Below, piece by piece: positions 13,744-15,510 of a DNA stretch of 15,510 nucleotides. Each line of letters opens with the position of its first letter. Position 1 is the first letter of the stretch. Position numbers and translations under genes: made by a program. The stretch spans positions 1 through 15,510 of the forward strand of contig JAZNOM010000100.1 of the NCBI GenBank assembly GCA_045580835.1, written 5' to 3'. The notes beneath the pieces are model-generated. The model was not told the origin of the DNA. It saw only the letters and a program-made list of their open reading frames with translations, and did not search any database. Source of the DNA: UMGS902 sp045580835. Lineage in GTDB: Bacteria; Bacillota; Clostridia; Oscillospirales; CAG-272.

Positions 13744-13777
13744 TATATATACAGTTATATTTACCTCGGAGGTCAGA

Positions 13778-15510
13778 ATGAAAAAGATATTTATAAATCC
13801 TACATATAAGCACTTCCTTCACGGCGGTGACTATAATCCCGACCAGTGGCAGGATTATCCCGAAGTGTTAAAAGAGGATATGCGCCTTATGCAGCTTGCA
13901 AACTGCAATTCGATGTCGGTCGGCATTTTTGCGTGGGCAGCACTTGAGCCTGAAGAGGGCAAATATGATTTTTCTTTCCTCGATAAAGCGATGGATGATA
14001 TTTATGCAAACGGCGGCAGAGTGATCCTTGCAACGCCGAGCGGTGCCCGCCCTGCATGGATGTCGCAGAAATACCCCGAGGTAAACAGAGTTACCGAAAA
14101 CAGAGAACGCAGATGGTTTGGTGTGCGCCATAACCATTGCTTTACCTCGCCTATTTACAGAGAAAAAGTTACGCAGATCAACACGTTGCTTGCCGAGCGT
14201 TATAAGGATCATCCTGCGCTCATTGCGTGGCACGTTTCAAACGAATATAGCGGCTCATGCCACTGCGACCTTTGCCGTGAGGCATTCCGCACTTGGCTTA
14301 AGAAAAAATACGGCACTCTCCGTGAACTCAATGCACAGTGGTGGAGTGCGTTCTGGGCGCATACATATACAGATTGGAGCCAAATCGACCCTCCGTCGCC
14401 TTTAGGTGAGAGATGTGTGCACGGTCTTTATCTTGATTGGCGCCGTTTTGTAACCGATCAGACGATTGATTTTTATAAGAATGAAATAGCACCTCTCCGT
14501 AAATTCACCCCCAACGTTCCCATAACCACAAACTTTATGGGATTCAGCACAGTTCTTGATTACCGTGCGTTTGCAAAGGAAGTGGATTTCGTTTCGCACG
14601 ATGCGTACCCCACGTGGAAGGGTGACGAATCCGACATTTTGCGCGCGAGCGAGGTGTCGATGCGTTATGACCTCAACCGCTCACTCAAGCACAAGCCGTT
14701 TGTGCAGATGGAATGCACGCCGAGCAACGTAAATCACCATGATTACAATAAATTAAAGCGTCCCGGCGCACATATGCTTTCTTCCATGCAGATAGTAGCG
14801 CATGGCGGCGACTCGGTACTCTACTTCCAATGGCGTAAGAACCGAGGCTCGTGGGAGAAATTCCACGGTGCGGTGGTTGACCATGTCGGCAATGAAAACA
14901 CAAGAGTTTTCAGAGAAGTGAGCGAAGTTGGTGCAAGACTTAAAAAGCTTGATGCAGTGCTTGGCACAATGACCGAAAGCCGTGTTGCATTGATTTCGGA
15001 TTGGTCAAACCGCTGGGCGCTTGATAATGCGCAGGGCTTCCAGAAGAACGATAAAAAGATTCACGAAACACTCAGCAAGCACTATCATCCCATGTGGAAG
15101 CGTGGAATAAACACCGATATTATCGGCGAGGACTATGATTTTTCCTGCTACGATATCATCATCGCTCCGATGCTTTATATCACAAGCGACAATATGATTA
15201 ACAAGCTTGAGCGGTTTGTCAAGAACGGCGGCACGCTCTTTTGTACCTATATGCTCGGTATGGTAAACGAAAATGACCGTTGTCATCTCGGCGGTTTCCC
15301 CGGCGGCAAACTGAAAGAGGTGTTCGGTATCTGGAACGAGGAGATCGACACGCTTTACCCGAATGAGAAAAACAGCGTTACATTTAACGGTGTAACCTAT
15401 GATGCAGTTGATTATTGCGAAATAGTACACGCACAGGGGGCAGAGGTACTTGCGACCTATAATGATGACTTTTATAAGGGCATGCCCGCACTTACCGTTA
15501 ACCAATACGG
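13778..15510 (+). CDS. GH42 beta-galactosidase (3' end beyond window)
   Basis: The reading frame starts at the ATG at 13778 (GGAGG 5 nt upstream) and is open for 577 codons to the window edge. The product begins MKKIFINPTYKHFLHGGDYN, the usual GH42 start (GGDYNPDQW), with no signal peptide, so it is cytosolic. Residues 1 to about 390 are the TIM barrel, with acid/base Glu156 in HVSNEY and nucleophile Glu312 in VQMECTPS. The four Cys of the GH42 zinc cluster are present: C121, C161, C163 and C166 (C-x-C-x-x-C). From about residue 400 (VALISDW...) the Rossmann-like trimerisation domain follows and is nearly complete. The last beta-sandwich domain should lie downstream; the whole enzyme is typically 650-700 residues. 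It should release terminal beta-galactose from lactose-like or plant galactan oligosaccharides, and is probably under AraC-type control. Confidence 0.93.
   Translation, partial: MKKIFINPTYKHFLHGGDYNPDQWQDYPEVLKEDMRLMQLANCNSMSVGIFAWAALEPEEGKYDFSFLDKAMDDIYANGGRVILATPSGARPAWMSQKYPEVNRVTENRERRWFGVRHNHCFTSPIYREKVTQINTLLAERYKDHPALIAWHVSNEYSGSCHCDLCREAFRTWLKKKYGTLRELNAQWWSAFWAHTYTDWSQIDPPSPLGERCVHGLYLDWRRFVTDQTIDFYKNEIAPLRKFTPNVPITTNFMGFSTVLDYRAFAKEVDFVSHDAYPTWKGDESDILRASEVSMRYDLNRSLKHKPFVQMECTPSNVNHHDYNKLKRPGAHMLSSMQIVAHGGDSVLYFQWRKNRGSWEKFHGAVVDHVGNENTRVFREVSEVGARLKKLDAVLGTMTESRVALISDWSNRWALDNAQGFQKNDKKIHETLSKHYHPMWKRGINTDIIGEDYDFSCYDIIIAPMLYITSDNMINKLERFVKNGGTLFCTYMLGMVNENDRCHLGGFPGGKLKEVFGIWNEEIDTLYPNEKNSVTFNGVTYDAVDYCEIVHAQGAEVLATYNDDFYKGMPALTVNQY

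Noticed and set aside
13868..14233. Minus-strand open frame opposite the GH42 gene
   Set aside because: It is antisense to the GH42 catalytic core with conserved Glu156 and the zinc cysteines. There is no ribosome site or family resemblance.

Overview
The window reads as chromosomal DNA of a low-to-mid GC, Gram-positive-type anaerobe, most likely a gut or rumen clostridium (Ruminococcus/Oscillospiraceae-like; this is inference). The reasons are strong AGGAGG-type ribosome binding sites, lipobox lipoproteins, a type I dockerin, clan GH-A and GH42 glycoside hydrolases, and compact palindromic terminators abutting stop codons. No tRNA, rRNA, CRISPR array, insertion sequence or phage gene was recognised.

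Layout. 1-258: a possible tail of an upstream gene, two tandem terminators, then a good sigma-A type promoter. 259-2817: a two-gene operon for lipoproteins, first a Tyr-rich beta-propeller/WG-repeat-like protein, then an orphan PstS-like solute-binding protein. 2855-3235 (minus): methylglyoxal synthase mgsA, divergent from a bcp-xth pair (peroxiredoxin and exonuclease III) at 3322-4531. 4577-10033 (minus): a giant secreted protein of 1818 residues. It has a signal peptide, five copies of a roughly 290-residue beta-solenoid-like module, a complete M15B (VanY-type) D,D-carboxypeptidase domain nested inside module 4, and a C-terminal type I dockerin. 10200-13599: a regulator that joins a LacI-type sugar sensor to a C-terminal LuxR-type helix-turn-helix, a cytoplasmic clan GH-A glycosidase, and a convergent AraC-family regulator. 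13778 to the window end: a GH42 beta-galactosidase, cut by the window edge, divergent from araC.

How the parts may work together. The right half looks like a carbohydrate-responsive region. Two intracellular glycosidases are each next to a one-component sugar regulator, and each has a distinctive candidate operator. A 35-bp nested palindrome lies before the GH-A gene. Two 11-bp direct repeats with 22-bp periodicity abut the -35 of the GH42 promoter, the classic AraC activator geometry. A 14-bp motif is shared (12/14) between the region upstream of the dockerin protein and the GH-A upstream region, suggesting one regulator may act on both. The left half is housekeeping and stress functions with no evident link to the right half.

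The most unusual items are the dockerin-tagged peptidase nested in a repeat module, the LacI-sensor/LuxR-HTH hybrid, and the two operator architectures.
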